A stretch of 7,266 nucleotides of DNA from Nitrososphaera sp. (GCA_022545875.1 JAKEIF010000207.1:1-7266); one strand, 5' to 3'. Numbered from the stretch's first letter, positions 1-5,898 are shown. Notes: generated by a model from the sequence alone, not told the origin. Numbers and translations are program-made.

Positions 1-40
1 ATTTTCTAATCATCAACGCTTCGATGGTCTGAGTAATAAA

Positions 41-52
41 GGATTTTTTCCC
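41..52 (+). terminator. Possible T-tract terminator of an upstream gene
   Basis: Six T residues (44-49) follow GGA. Archaeal transcripts often end at such tracts. One plus-strand frame is open from the window edge to a TGA at 30-32, so an upstream gene could end just before this tract, but about ten codons are too few to identify it. Low confidence. Confidence 0.3.
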
Positions 53-65
53 AAGTCACACCCAA

Positions 66-83
66 ATCTGACCCGGATTAGAT
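66..83. promoter_or_regulatory. 18-bp imperfect dyad, candidate operator
   Basis: ATCTGACCCGGATTAGAT is close to its own reverse complement: 14 of 18 positions are symmetric and the dyad centres on CCGG. It ends 3 nt before the TATA-like element of the winged-helix gene at 122. A protein bound here would touch the TFB/TBP platform. Autoregulation by the downstream winged-helix protein is an inference only. Confidence 0.4.
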
Positions 84-86
84 CAA

Positions 87-94
87 CTTTATAT
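87..94 (+). promoter_or_regulatory. TATA box for the winged-helix gene at 122
   Basis: CTTTATAT centres near 91. With the usual archaeal spacing of 25-27 nt, transcription would start near 117, about 5 nt before the ATG at 122. This supports that ATG as the true start and suggests a nearly leaderless mRNA. Confidence 0.55.
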
Positions 95-121
95 CAGCCA
101 GAACTCGCAACTTCTTAAAAG

Positions 122-517
122 ATGTTTGTCTCTCTCGGCGGATGGCTGGGTATTGCATTTCGTATTCCCACGTTCTCATTTATCCTCGCAACCGATAATG
201 GGAGGGGATCTTCTGGCTATATCGACCCGCGGTTTAAGCGGCTTTTGTGGTACCTTATTGGAAGCACAAAGGGTGGGGTGAACAGGGCCAAAATCCTCGA
301 ACTGATAAATTCACGGCCCACCAATGCAAACCAAATCGCCGAGGAGCTATTACTTGACTACAAAACAGTAGTGCACCACCTGCGCGTGCTTTCTGAAAAC
401 GGCCTTATTGTAACTGACAACAAAGAGTCGTACGGGGCAACGTATTTTCTGACGCCTCTAATGGAGAATAACATCCTTTCCTTCAGGGAGATATTGGCTA
501 GAATTGGGAAAAAGTAG
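122..517 (+). CDS. ArsR-like winged-helix DNA-binding protein with N-terminal extension
   Basis: This is probably a transcription regulator. Residues about 36-112 form a compact winged helix: a DPRFKRLLWYLIG lead-in, a helix beginning NRAKILELI, a turn with PTNANQIAEEL, a recognition helix DYKTVVHHLRVL (79-90), and a wing around 93-110. This layout is common in archaeal ArsR-like proteins of roughly 90-100 residues. Here about 33 extra residues precede the domain, including a fairly hydrophobic stretch at 3-23. The upstream TATA box fits the ATG at 122, and no other ATG, GTG or TTG lies between it and the domain, so the extension is probably translated. No metal-binding cysteines are present, so metal sensing is unlikely. 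A three-helix membrane protein follows 33 nt downstream on the same strand, probably in the same transcript. Its targets are unknown. Confidence 0.8.
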   Translation: MFVSLGGWLGIAFRIPTFSFILATDNGRGSSGYIDPRFKRLLWYLIGSTKGGVNRAKILELINSRPTNANQIAEELLLDYKTVVHHLRVLSENGLIVTDNKESYGATYFLTPLMENNILSFREILARIGKK

Positions 518-530
518 ATTAGTATACGGA

Positions 531-538
531 AGGGGTGG
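531..538 (+). promoter_or_regulatory. Shine-Dalgarno-like sequence before the gene at 551
   Basis: AGGGGTGG contains the GGTG core expected to pair with the archaeal 16S rRNA 3' end. It lies 12 nt before the ATG at 551. It fits a second gene in an operon, in contrast with the near-leaderless first gene. Confidence 0.45.
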
Positions 539-550
539 AGCACTGTAACG

Positions 551-850
551 ATGGACTTTATGTTAGGCGCTGCAGCTGCCGCCCTGCTGAATATAGGGCT
601 GCTAGGTGCAATCATGGTGACATATATCCAGAACCTTCGACTTATCAAGTCATACTTTACTTTCGGGCTTGTACTTGTAGCGTCGCTCTTTATAGTCCAA
701 AATATCGTCATTGTTATCTTTTGGTCTAATCTTTATTCTGCGGGTCCATCCATCAAGAATGTCGTAGACGCCGCAGCTCCATACCTCTTTGCAATAAATG
801 CCGCTCAGTCTGCTGGGCTGTCAGTGCTTTTGTGGATTACTAGAAAATAA
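551..850 (+). CDS. Small three-helix membrane protein, function unknown
   Basis: The 99-aa product is almost entirely hydrophobic. Three membrane helices are predicted at about residues 5-26, 35-58 and 76-96. A short basic loop containing NLRLIK joins the first two, and the protein ends in RK. There is no signal peptide, soluble domain or obvious catalytic residue. From memory, similar small membrane proteins next to small winged-helix genes occur across archaea, including halophiles, and have no assigned function. It lies 33 nt after the winged-helix gene at 122-517 with its own Shine-Dalgarno-like sequence, so the two are probably co-transcribed. The membrane protein may control or localise the regulator, but this is inference. 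An alternative ATG is four codons in (560). Confidence 0.75.
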   Translation: MDFMLGAAAAALLNIGLLGAIMVTYIQNLRLIKSYFTFGLVLVASLFIVQNIVIVIFWSNLYSAGPSIKNVVDAAAPYLFAINAAQSAGLSVLLWITRK

Positions 851-886
851 GGGGTTGAAAGCCCGTGGGTGCTGGTTGCCTGATGC

Positions 887-1195
887 CTATGTAGTCAACA
901 GCGGCATCTTTGGGTTGCTATCATAGGTCTCGGTTATTAATTCAGTCATGCGAGAATAACAACTGAGGAATTCTCTGCCCTTTTCGGTTGTCCTGTAGAC
1001 GAGTGCGCCCTCAGATGCATCTTGTGCCAAGAGACCTTTTCCTAGAAGCTGCGTAAGATAGTGTATTATCTGTTCATAGCTCAGGTTAGCCCTGTACATT
1101 ATGTGGGTTTTCTTTATACCCGCAGTAGAAAGCGACAAGACATCTGCCATAATCTCAATCTTGCCTCTGTTGTTTTTTCTTTCAGACATCGACAT
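887..1195 (-). CDS. Archaeal winged-helix transcriptional regulator
   Basis: A 102-aa protein of the small archaeal winged-helix type often seen in thaumarchaea. An N-terminal helix around KIEIMADVL (12-20) is followed by the helix-turn-helix: GIKKTHIMYRANLSYEQIIHYL at about 26-47 contains the family-typical KKTxIMYxANLSY signature. Then come a LLGKGLL turn (50-56), a wing ending in VYRTTEKGREFL (66-77), and a C-terminal helix that may dimerise. It should bind DNA in the cytoplasm; its ligand and targets are unknown. It is convergent with the membrane-protein gene ending at 850, with a 36-nt gap. The TATA element at 1211-1220 places the transcript start near 1189, exactly at a second in-frame ATG, so the true protein may begin there, two residues shorter and leaderless. 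Confidence 0.82.
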   Translation of the reverse strand: MSMSERKNNRGKIEIMADVLSLSTAGIKKTHIMYRANLSYEQIIHYLTQLLGKGLLAQDASEGALVYRTTEKGREFLSCYSRMTELITETYDSNPKMPLLTT

Positions 1196-1210
1196 TTCAA
1201 AGGCCGTGTT

Positions 1211-1220
1211 CTTATATTAG
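1211..1220 (-). promoter_or_regulatory. TATA box for the winged-helix gene 887-1195
   Basis: On the minus strand this reads CTAATATAAG, a good archaeal TATA element. Its centre is about 21 nt from the ATG at 1195 and 27 nt from the ATG at 1189, so the second is the better leaderless start. Confidence 0.5.
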
Positions 1221-1340
1221 GGGAATGGCGGAACTCGCACTTTGAAACAACCGTTCCAGCGTGAAATACTTGAAAACGAGACCGCCTAGTACGCGTATTG
1301 TGCTGAAAACGTCAAGTGCGCTAGAGGCTTTTCAAGGGAA

Positions 1341-1350
1341 GAAAAAACAA
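1341..1350 (-). terminator. T-tract terminator of the secreted-protein gene
   Basis: Six A residues at 1342-1347 read as six T residues on the minus strand, 20 nt after the stop codon of the 439-aa gene. No strong hairpin precedes them, as is usual for archaeal terminators. Confidence 0.4.
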
Positions 1351-1366
1351 TATTCTTAAAACATGG

Positions 1367-2686
1367 CTACCCATCATCGTCTTCGTCGCTATCCTTGCCA
1401 GATCCGCGATTTTCCCCTTCATTGGACTCTTTGTTTCTCCCACTATCTCCGTCGTCAGCGTTTTCCTCATTTCGTTCTGCAGTGTCCTCTCTTGCCTTTT
1501 CCTTGGCTTCGTCAAGCGCTGAAAACGCCCCTGATAGATTGCTTCGGGCAGCACTATAATCTCCATTTTCTATGTTTAGCCTTGCTTCGGATATCAGCCT
1601 AAGCGCGGTTTGAATCGTCGCATTTACGCTTTCGCTGGGATTGCCCTCAAGCATGCTGTAAGCATCTCTCTCGAATCTATCTGCCACGTTTGCTAGTCTC
1701 TTTGCCTGGAAGTCCATCTCCTTGTCAGTCGAATTTGCTTGACTGGATGTGGAATCCCTGTCACCATAGAGGCTCTGTCTTATCGACTCGAGCATCTCAT
1801 TGGCCTCCTCTAGGTCCCGGCCCGCTCGCTCGAGATTGCCGTCTTCAATCATTCCCTTCGACCTTGCCAGCAGTGAGACTATCTGGCCAAAATCGCTCTC
1901 ATTGTCCATTCCATTCTTTTGAGCTAGCTCTTCAAGTCTAAAGTAAAATTCCTTTATCCGTTCATATCTTTCAAGCAGAGCCTCTTCGCCATCATCACTA
2001 GCTGCTTCAAGGTTAACTGTGTGCTCAAACACGATACGCTCAGCTGCCAGCGAATTTATTACCTCTCTGAAATGCTTGACTGTAAAAATAAGGTGCTTCT
2101 TTGCTTCTGCGGTGTTGCCGAATTCGACTGCTTGGAGGACAAGAGAAGCCTCAAAGACGCCGAGACTGTATCTATCCGCAATATCCTCAGGAAGTACTTG
2201 GCTTGATTCCAAAAACTGCCTCAGCCTCTGGTTTACAGTTTCCTGAGCTTGAATTGCTACGCTCTTTAGTAACCGCAACTCTAGCTTATTTCCCTGTCCT
2301 GTCTGGGTACTATTCGAAACTGCGAATGTGGAGTTGGTCGAAATATCAGCGTAGTAGGCCATCACGGTGTACTGCCCTGCGCCGCACTCCTTGAGGTCAA
2401 GGGGGCGCGAAACAAACGAATAGTCCGAGTCTGGCAGTATATTCTGGACAGCACATTCGGAATCACTAGGCCCGATTACTCTCAGGAGGACTGCATAGCC
2501 TTCTGGGGCTGAATCAGGGATTAGCCCTACAATGATTGCCTTTTCTCCAACGGTATACAGATCCTTGTTGGTGGTAACTGAGAATGATTCTGCATATGAC
2601 GACGCAACGGGAAGCACCAGCGCTAGGGCCAATATTATCGATAGTACAGGTTTTCTCGTTAACAATCTACCGCGGAGCCTAGACAA
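1367..2686 (-). CDS. Secreted protein with three helical repeats and an acidic tail, function unknown
   Basis: A 439-aa exported protein I cannot assign to a named family. A signal peptide (hydrophobic 14-28, likely cleavage after S-Y-A at 32) precedes a beta-type domain (34-124) of the kind that follows signals in archaeal surface proteins, starting FSVTTNKDLYTVGEKAIIVG, with two cysteines (C78, C101) that could form a disulfide. The rest is mainly helical. Three stretches carry the pattern E-x-G-[ND]-x3-A-x3-L, with the glycine at 190, 283 and 375, a period of 92-93 residues. Residues 395-439 are a disordered tail rich in Asp, Glu, Gly, Ser and Asn. Six N-glycosylation sequons (N118, N125, N262, N318, N355, N383) fit an outer-surface location. 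No membrane anchor follows the signal. The start is a TTG at 2686, supported by the signal peptide and a TATA element about 36 nt upstream. It is divergent from the anchored protein at 2906. Confidence 0.8.
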   Translation of the reverse strand: MSRLRGRLLTRKPVLSIILALALVLPVASSYAESFSVTTNKDLYTVGEKAIIVGLIPDSAPEGYAVLLRVIGPSDSECAVQNILPDSDYSFVSRPLDLKECGAGQYTVMAYYADISTNSTFAVSNSTQTGQGNKLELRLLKSVAIQAQETVNQRLRQFLESSQVLPEDIADRYSLGVFEASLVLQAVEFGNTAEAKKHLIFTVKHFREVINSLAAERIVFEHTVNLEAASDDGEEALLERYERIKEFYFRLEELAQKNGMDNESDFGQIVSLLARSKGMIEDGNLERAGRDLEEANEMLESIRQSLYGDRDSTSSQANSTDKEMDFQAKRLANVADRFERDAYSMLEGNPSESVNATIQTALRLISEARLNIENGDYSAARSNLSGAFSALDEAKEKAREDTAERNEENADDGDSGRNKESNEGENRGSGKDSDEDDDG

Positions 2687-2717
2687 GATCTTGCTTCCAT
2701 GTATTTCTTTTCTAGCC

Positions 2718-2727
2718 CTTTATTTCA
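2718..2727 (-). promoter_or_regulatory. Possible TATA box for the 439-aa secreted protein
   Basis: On the minus strand this reads TGAAATAAAG, an A/T-rich element whose centre is about 36 nt before the TTG at 2686, giving a leader of about 10 nt. It is a weaker match than the other TATA boxes here. Confidence 0.35.
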
Positions 2728-2735
2728 GGAACTCT

Positions 2736-2751
2736 TGGAACGGTCGTTCCA
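2736..2751. promoter_or_regulatory. 16-bp palindrome, candidate operator
   Basis: TGGAACGGTCGTTCCA has perfect 7-bp arms around a GT centre. It lies 8 nt upstream of the probable TATA element of the 439-aa gene, inside the divergent intergenic region. Symmetry and position suggest binding of a dimeric regulator; which one is unknown. Confidence 0.5.
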
Positions 2752-2845
2752 TTGTATTCAGAGGTAAAAAGTCCGGATCGGGTTTGACCGAGTTCGCCGA
2801 GGAGGCTTAAAAGGAATCCTCTGTTAACCAAAAGAGCCTGATCGC

Positions 2846-2864
2846 CGGATGCAGAAGTAATCCG
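2846..2864. promoter_or_regulatory. Short dyad upstream of the gene at 2906
   Basis: CGGAT and ATCCG are inverted around a 9-nt spacer, ending about 5 nt before the A/T-rich TATA region at 2869-2885. The arms are only 5 bp, so chance is quite possible. It is noted because of its position. Confidence 0.25.
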
Positions 2865-2868
2865 TGTC

Positions 2869-2885
2869 AATTATATTACTATATT
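2869..2885 (+). promoter_or_regulatory. TATA region for the anchored exported protein
   Basis: AATTATATTACTATATT holds two overlapping TATA-like elements. They predict starts near 2899 and 2908, on either side of the TTG at 2906, so the transcript is leaderless or nearly so. Confidence 0.5.
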
Positions 2886-2905
2886 GAGAAACCGCGTTTG
2901 GGAAA

Positions 2906-3598
2906 TTGTACGCTGTTTCGATTTCGCTGGTTCTTGCCTTACTGTTTTCACCCTTTATCGCGCTGGCGCAAAGCCAAGAATATGAGCTTATCAAGACCGA
3001 CAGGAGTGAGACTTTCGTCTTTCCATACTCTGCGGCTAATCGCGACCTTGACGATCCGCTAATATACAACTACGATTCGCCAAAGGGCCCGAGCTGGATC
3101 CTGTCGATAGCCAACAACCTGACTTATGCCGCAGATGAGAGCGCCAAGACGATTATCCGGATCAAGGAACCCGCGCCTAGTGAAAAATTCATAGAGATAG
3201 CGATGTATGGCGGAGATGCCATGAAGTTCTGGATTGCAGTCAACCTCCCGGGGACCGGATACGCTAGGCTCTACTCAAACGACGTTAACGGCTGGTCGAC
3301 GGAAAGCGCTATATCGATTTCCCACGCTGCGACAGCCGGCCTCTCGATCACCGATGGTAAGAGGATAATCATCGATAGATTTGACATGGATGGATTTAAC
3401 GTTGGCTCTGTTTCTGTTTATGGGAAGGATGAAACAACATCGCCTGCAAACGCACATGCAGGAGATATTAGATTCGACATTCTCTTTGGTAGCTTTGAAG
3501 ATTCTCCATTATACCTCATCCCTGCAATCGCCACAGGGGGTATCGGCGGTATCATTGCAATACTCTTGATCGTCAAGAGGCGAAAACCTTCCGATTAG
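2906..3598 (+). CDS. Exported protein with C-terminal membrane anchor, function unknown
   Basis: A 230-aa protein of unknown function. It begins with a signal peptide (hydrophobic 4-20, likely cleavage after A-L-A at 21, before Q22). An outward-facing, probably beta-rich domain (about 25-195) follows. One membrane helix lies near 202-223 and is closed by the basic stop-transfer KRRK (224-227), so the C-terminus is cytoplasmic. The ectodomain has no cysteine and one sequon (N71-L-T). The start is a TTG; an in-frame TGA 21 nt upstream and the position of the signal peptide leave little choice. It is divergent from the 439-aa secreted protein, with which it shares a 219-bp control region, and they could act together at the cell surface (inference). 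Its last 26 nt overlap the 3' end of the endonuclease III gene on the other strand. Confidence 0.75.
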   Translation: MYAVSISLVLALLFSPFIALAQSQEYELIKTDRSETFVFPYSAANRDLDDPLIYNYDSPKGPSWILSIANNLTYAADESAKTIIRIKEPAPSEKFIEIAMYGGDAMKFWIAVNLPGTGYARLYSNDVNGWSTESAISISHAATAGLSITDGKRIIIDRFDMDGFNVGSVSVYGKDETTSPANAHAGDIRFDILFGSFEDSPLYLIPAIATGGIGGIIAILLIVKRRKPSD

Positions 3599-4259
3599 AG
3601 ATAGAGTAGCTGCACGAATTTTTTAGGTTGCACATGGAACAATGTGGCTTTATCGGCACGCAAATGTTCTGACCATACATGACGAAAGTGTCGTTGACGC
3701 TGGTCCAGAGACTCCTGTCGACGATCTTCATGAGTTCTGTTTCCGTTTGTTCAGGTGTTTTGGTTTTTACAAGACCGAGTCTATTTGATATCCTGTGGAC
3801 ATGGATATCGACAGGAATCGCTGGCTTGTCAAATGCGTAGACCAATACGCAGTTCGCCGTCTTTCTTCCTACGCCTGGCAGTTGCAGGAGGTCGTCGATG
3901 TTTGATGGCACCCTCCCACCATGTCTTTCAACTAACACTTTGGCGACTTCTTTGATGCGATTCGCTTTTACGTTATAGAACCCTATGCTGTGTATTATTT
4001 TCTTTATCTCGTCGATATCTGCACAGGCGACCTCCTCCGGAGTCGTGTATCTTTCAAAAAACTTGCGCACGACTTTGGTGGTATTTTCATCTCGAGTTCG
4101 AGCGGAAAGTATCGTGCCAATGAGGATCTTGAATGGATCTCCTGTCTCTTCCATCTGCAGTCCCTTGAGGGCCGTCAGCCGCGGAGGTTTCTCTCTTCTG
4201 AGGGTATCCTGCATCGCTTGAATAATCACTTTCATGGGTTTCCGGCGAGATGCGACCAA
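3573..4259 (-). CDS. nth: Endonuclease III, [4Fe-4S] DNA glycosylase/AP lyase
   Basis: A base excision repair enzyme that removes oxidised pyrimidines from DNA and nicks the abasic site. The helix-hairpin-helix motif LPGVGRKTANCVL (127-139) contains the expected catalytic lysine, K133. The catalytic aspartate is D151 in PVDIHVHR. A C-terminal cluster loop has C200, C207, C210 and C216, the exact C-x6-C-x2-C-x5-C spacing for [4Fe-4S]. The ILSARTRDENT segment (50-60) matches the archaeal form. The product is 228 aa from a TTG at 4259; the E. coli protein has 211. The TATA element at 4283-4290 predicts a start near 4260, so a leaderless TTG is plausible, but the ATG at 4235 (220 aa) also preserves the domain. 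The last 26 nt overlap the convergent gene ending at 3598. Confidence 0.95.
   Translation of the reverse strand: MVASRRKPMKVIIQAMQDTLRREKPPRLTALKGLQMEETGDPFKILIGTILSARTRDENTTKVVRKFFERYTTPEEVACADIDEIKKIIHSIGFYNVKANRIKEVAKVLVERHGGRVPSNIDDLLQLPGVGRKTANCVLVYAFDKPAIPVDIHVHRISNRLGLVKTKTPEQTETELMKIVDRSLWTSVNDTFVMYGQNICVPIKPHCSMCNLKNSCSYSISNRKVFAS
3617..3626 (+). terminator. T-tract terminator of the anchored exported protein gene
   Basis: Six T residues (3619-3624) lie 21 nt after the stop of the gene ending at 3598. They fall inside the antisense endonuclease III gene, so the two transcripts would overlap at their 3' ends. Confidence 0.35.
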
Positions 4260-4282
4260 CGTTATTTTTGATTAGACAAGAG

Positions 4283-4290
4283 CATATAAT
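4283..4290 (-). promoter_or_regulatory. TATA box for endonuclease III
   Basis: On the minus strand this reads ATTATATG. Its centre is about 27 nt before position 4260, next to the TTG start at 4259, suggesting a leaderless transcript. It lies back to back with the aconitase-X promoter. Confidence 0.5.
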
Positions 4291-4302
4291 TGCATAATGG
4301 TT

Positions 4303-4310
4303 CTTATACT
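4303..4310 (+). promoter_or_regulatory. TATA box for the aconitase-X operon
   Basis: CTTATACT centres near 4306.5, predicting a start near 4333 and a leader of about 9 nt before the ATG at 4342. The two divergent TATA elements are only 12 nt apart, so the promoters may compete. Confidence 0.45.
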
Positions 4311-4341
4311 GTCCGAATGCGAACATTTGTGAATAACGATA

Positions 4342-5493
4342 ATGCTCCTTACAAAGCCAGAAACCGATGCTCTTGATGGCAAGCAAGGGGAAGCACTGGC
4401 CTCAGCATATCGAATACTGGTTGCCATCGGCGAAGCTACGAATGCAGAAAAATTAGTGCCGATAAAGTGGGCGCACATTTCCGGAGTCAACTACAACACC
4501 ATTGGCGACTCTGGTCTAAAGTTCTTGGAAAAATTTGCACGGGAGGCCAGGACAACGGTAAAGACGACAATTAACCCAATGGGGTATGACAGATCCAAGC
4601 CGGGCCATATTCCATCCGAATTTAGAGAGAAACAGGCAGGAATCGTTGCGGCATACGAGAAGATAGGAGTTCTCCCTTCATTTACCTGTACTCCGTACGA
4701 AGTGTTTGAACTTCCGGAAAAGGGCAGCGCGGTCAGCTTTGCCGAAAGCAATGCGGCCGTGTTCTCAAATTCAATGATGGGACTGCGAACAAATAAAGAA
4801 AGCGCGCTTTCTGCGCTAGCAAGCGCCGTCACTGGCAAGGCGCCGCTGTCAGATATCCGAGCACGCGCATCTGAAAAACCAACGACAACCATTGCAACGG
4901 ACTTTGAATTTACAAGCGAGCTTGACTTTGGACTCTTGGGATATTTTGTGGGAAAGGAAGTCAAGGACAGCAGCGTTTCGCTGTCAGGAATCAGCAAGCC
5001 ATCCATGATGGAGGCAAAGGCATTATCCGGCGGGATGGGCACGTCAGGATCGTGCGCAATGTTTACGCTAGACGGGGAAGCAGGGGAAAAGAGTTCGTTT
5101 GGAAAAAAAGAGGCACAAGATATCAGGGATGAACTGAACACAGCAGAGGACGGTGATGTAATTACACTCGGGAGCCCACAATTCGGAATGAATGAGCTCG
5201 AACTCTTGTCAAATCTGGTAGAAGGGAAAAAATTCACAAAACGTTGCATGATTTTTTGTTCAAAGGCGATCCATAATCAAGCCACCAAGGTAGGGCTTAC
5301 CGGCGAACTTGAAAAATCAGGCGCAGAATTCATGTGCGATTCCTGTACCTGCCTTACCCCGTACGTTACAAAGGACGAATACGATTCTGTTGTGGCAAAC
5401 AGCGTGAAAGGAGCGTATTATTTGAACCACTCAAACAAGGTCGGCGTAGCGCTAAAGGACATCAGGACGATTGCAAGGGAATACACGACTTGA
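4342..5493 (+). CDS. Aconitase-X large subunit, probable phosphomevalonate dehydratase
   Basis: The 383-aa catalytic subunit of the aconitase-X (DUF521) family. In archaea the two-subunit form dehydrates (R)-mevalonate 5-phosphate to trans-anhydromevalonate 5-phosphate, a step of the modified mevalonate pathway to isoprenoid lipids. Family landmarks are an N-terminal LTKPE...LDG...GEA start, the WAHISGVNYNTIGDSGL block (43-59), FTCTPYEV (114-121), ESNAAVFSNSMMGLRTNKES, GTSGSCAMF, and CSKAIHNQA near 306. C116, C306 and C335 align with the conserved cysteines expected to hold the Fe-S cluster; C302, C332 and C337 are extra cysteines nearby. The ATG at 4342 gives a full-length protein. The stop overlaps the small-subunit start by 4 nt. 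Other aconitase-X enzymes are cis-3-hydroxy-L-proline dehydratases, usually bacterial and often fused. The split form and archaeal setting favour the mevalonate role. Confidence 0.9.
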   Translation: MLLTKPETDALDGKQGEALASAYRILVAIGEATNAEKLVPIKWAHISGVNYNTIGDSGLKFLEKFAREARTTVKTTINPMGYDRSKPGHIPSEFREKQAGIVAAYEKIGVLPSFTCTPYEVFELPEKGSAVSFAESNAAVFSNSMMGLRTNKESALSALASAVTGKAPLSDIRARASEKPTTTIATDFEFTSELDFGLLGYFVGKEVKDSSVSLSGISKPSMMEAKALSGGMGTSGSCAMFTLDGEAGEKSSFGKKEAQDIRDELNTAEDGDVITLGSPQFGMNELELLSNLVEGKKFTKRCMIFCSKAIHNQATKVGLTGELEKSGAEFMCDSCTCLTPYVTKDEYDSVVANSVKGAYYLNHSNKVGVALKDIRTIAREYTT

Positions 5494-5894
5494 TATTTAC
5501 AGGCTGTCGCCGAATTGTCGGGGGAACCGGGAAAGGACCTGCCCTGACGACAAACCAGCCAATAAGTTTCCTATCCATGATAGAACTAAAGTCAGGAATA
5601 ATTACAGATGAACGCCATGAGCTATATGGTCAGTCGGTAAGGGACGCCATACTAATTTTTCCCTATGCCATAGGCAGCAGCGTGGGTGCGTATGCGATTT
5701 ATTCGCTCAAAGATAACAACCAAGCGCCAAAGGCTATGGTATGCTCAAAGGCCGATATCACCACCGCCTCTGGCTGCGCCATTGCAATGATACCTGTAGT
5801 TGAGCTGCCTGCTGGCGCCAAGGTGGCTACAGTAGACTCAGGTGCCATTGCCACGGTTGATGCCACAACTGAATGGGCCACAGTAAAGATTTAA
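5490..5894 (+). CDS. Aconitase-X small subunit, probable phosphomevalonate dehydratase swivel domain
   Basis: A 134-aa protein of the DUF126 (aconitase-X swivel) family that pairs with the large subunit just upstream. Landmarks are the opening GCRRIVGGTGKGPALTT, then NQPISFL, the HELYGQSVRDAILIFPYAIGSSVGAYAIY block containing the family GSS serine motif, an APKAMV segment, and the CAIAMIPVVELP stretch near the C-terminus. The start chosen is the TTG at 5490, read as Met-Ile-Phe-Thr-Gly. It overlaps the large-subunit stop in the sequence TTGA, an arrangement that favours coupled translation and equal amounts of the subunits. An ATG in the same frame at 5334 would add 52 residues with no family match, lying wholly inside the large-subunit gene, so it is rejected. 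The tail (about 108-134) matches the short beta segment usual for the family. Confidence 0.9.
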   Translation: MIFTGCRRIVGGTGKGPALTTNQPISFLSMIELKSGIITDERHELYGQSVRDAILIFPYAIGSSVGAYAIYSLKDNNQAPKAMVCSKADITTASGCAIAMIPVVELPAGAKVATVDSGAIATVDATTEWATVKI

Positions 5895-5898
5895 TTTC

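Noticed and set aside
358..711. 117-codon minus-strand open frame
   Set aside because: It overlaps both the winged-helix and membrane-protein genes, which have clear protein features and a good promoter; a shadow frame.
1259..1340. Repeated TGAAAACG (1271-1278, 1303-1310), TACGCGTA (1290-1297) and distant CGCACTT/AAGTGCG arms
   Set aside because: The repeats are short and few, with no regular unit. They do not make a CRISPR, and the 71-nt spacing of 7-bp arms is weak evidence of structure.
2771..2830. tRNA-like look of the GTCCGG...GAGTTCGCC...GGAATCCTC stretch
   Set aside because: No acceptor stem, D-arm or proper T-loop (GTTCRAnYC) can be formed. It is treated as intergenic sequence.
4491..5249. 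252-codon open frame on the minus strand
   Set aside because: It lies wholly antisense to the aconitase-X large subunit, whose family motifs are unmistakable. The Ser/Pro-rich translation has no domain pattern, and no TATA element fits its start.
5334..5489. Longer start (ATG 5334) for the aconitase-X small subunit
   Set aside because: It would add 52 residues unlike the family, all inside the large-subunit gene. The TTG at 5490 matches the normal family N-terminus and overlaps the upstream stop.
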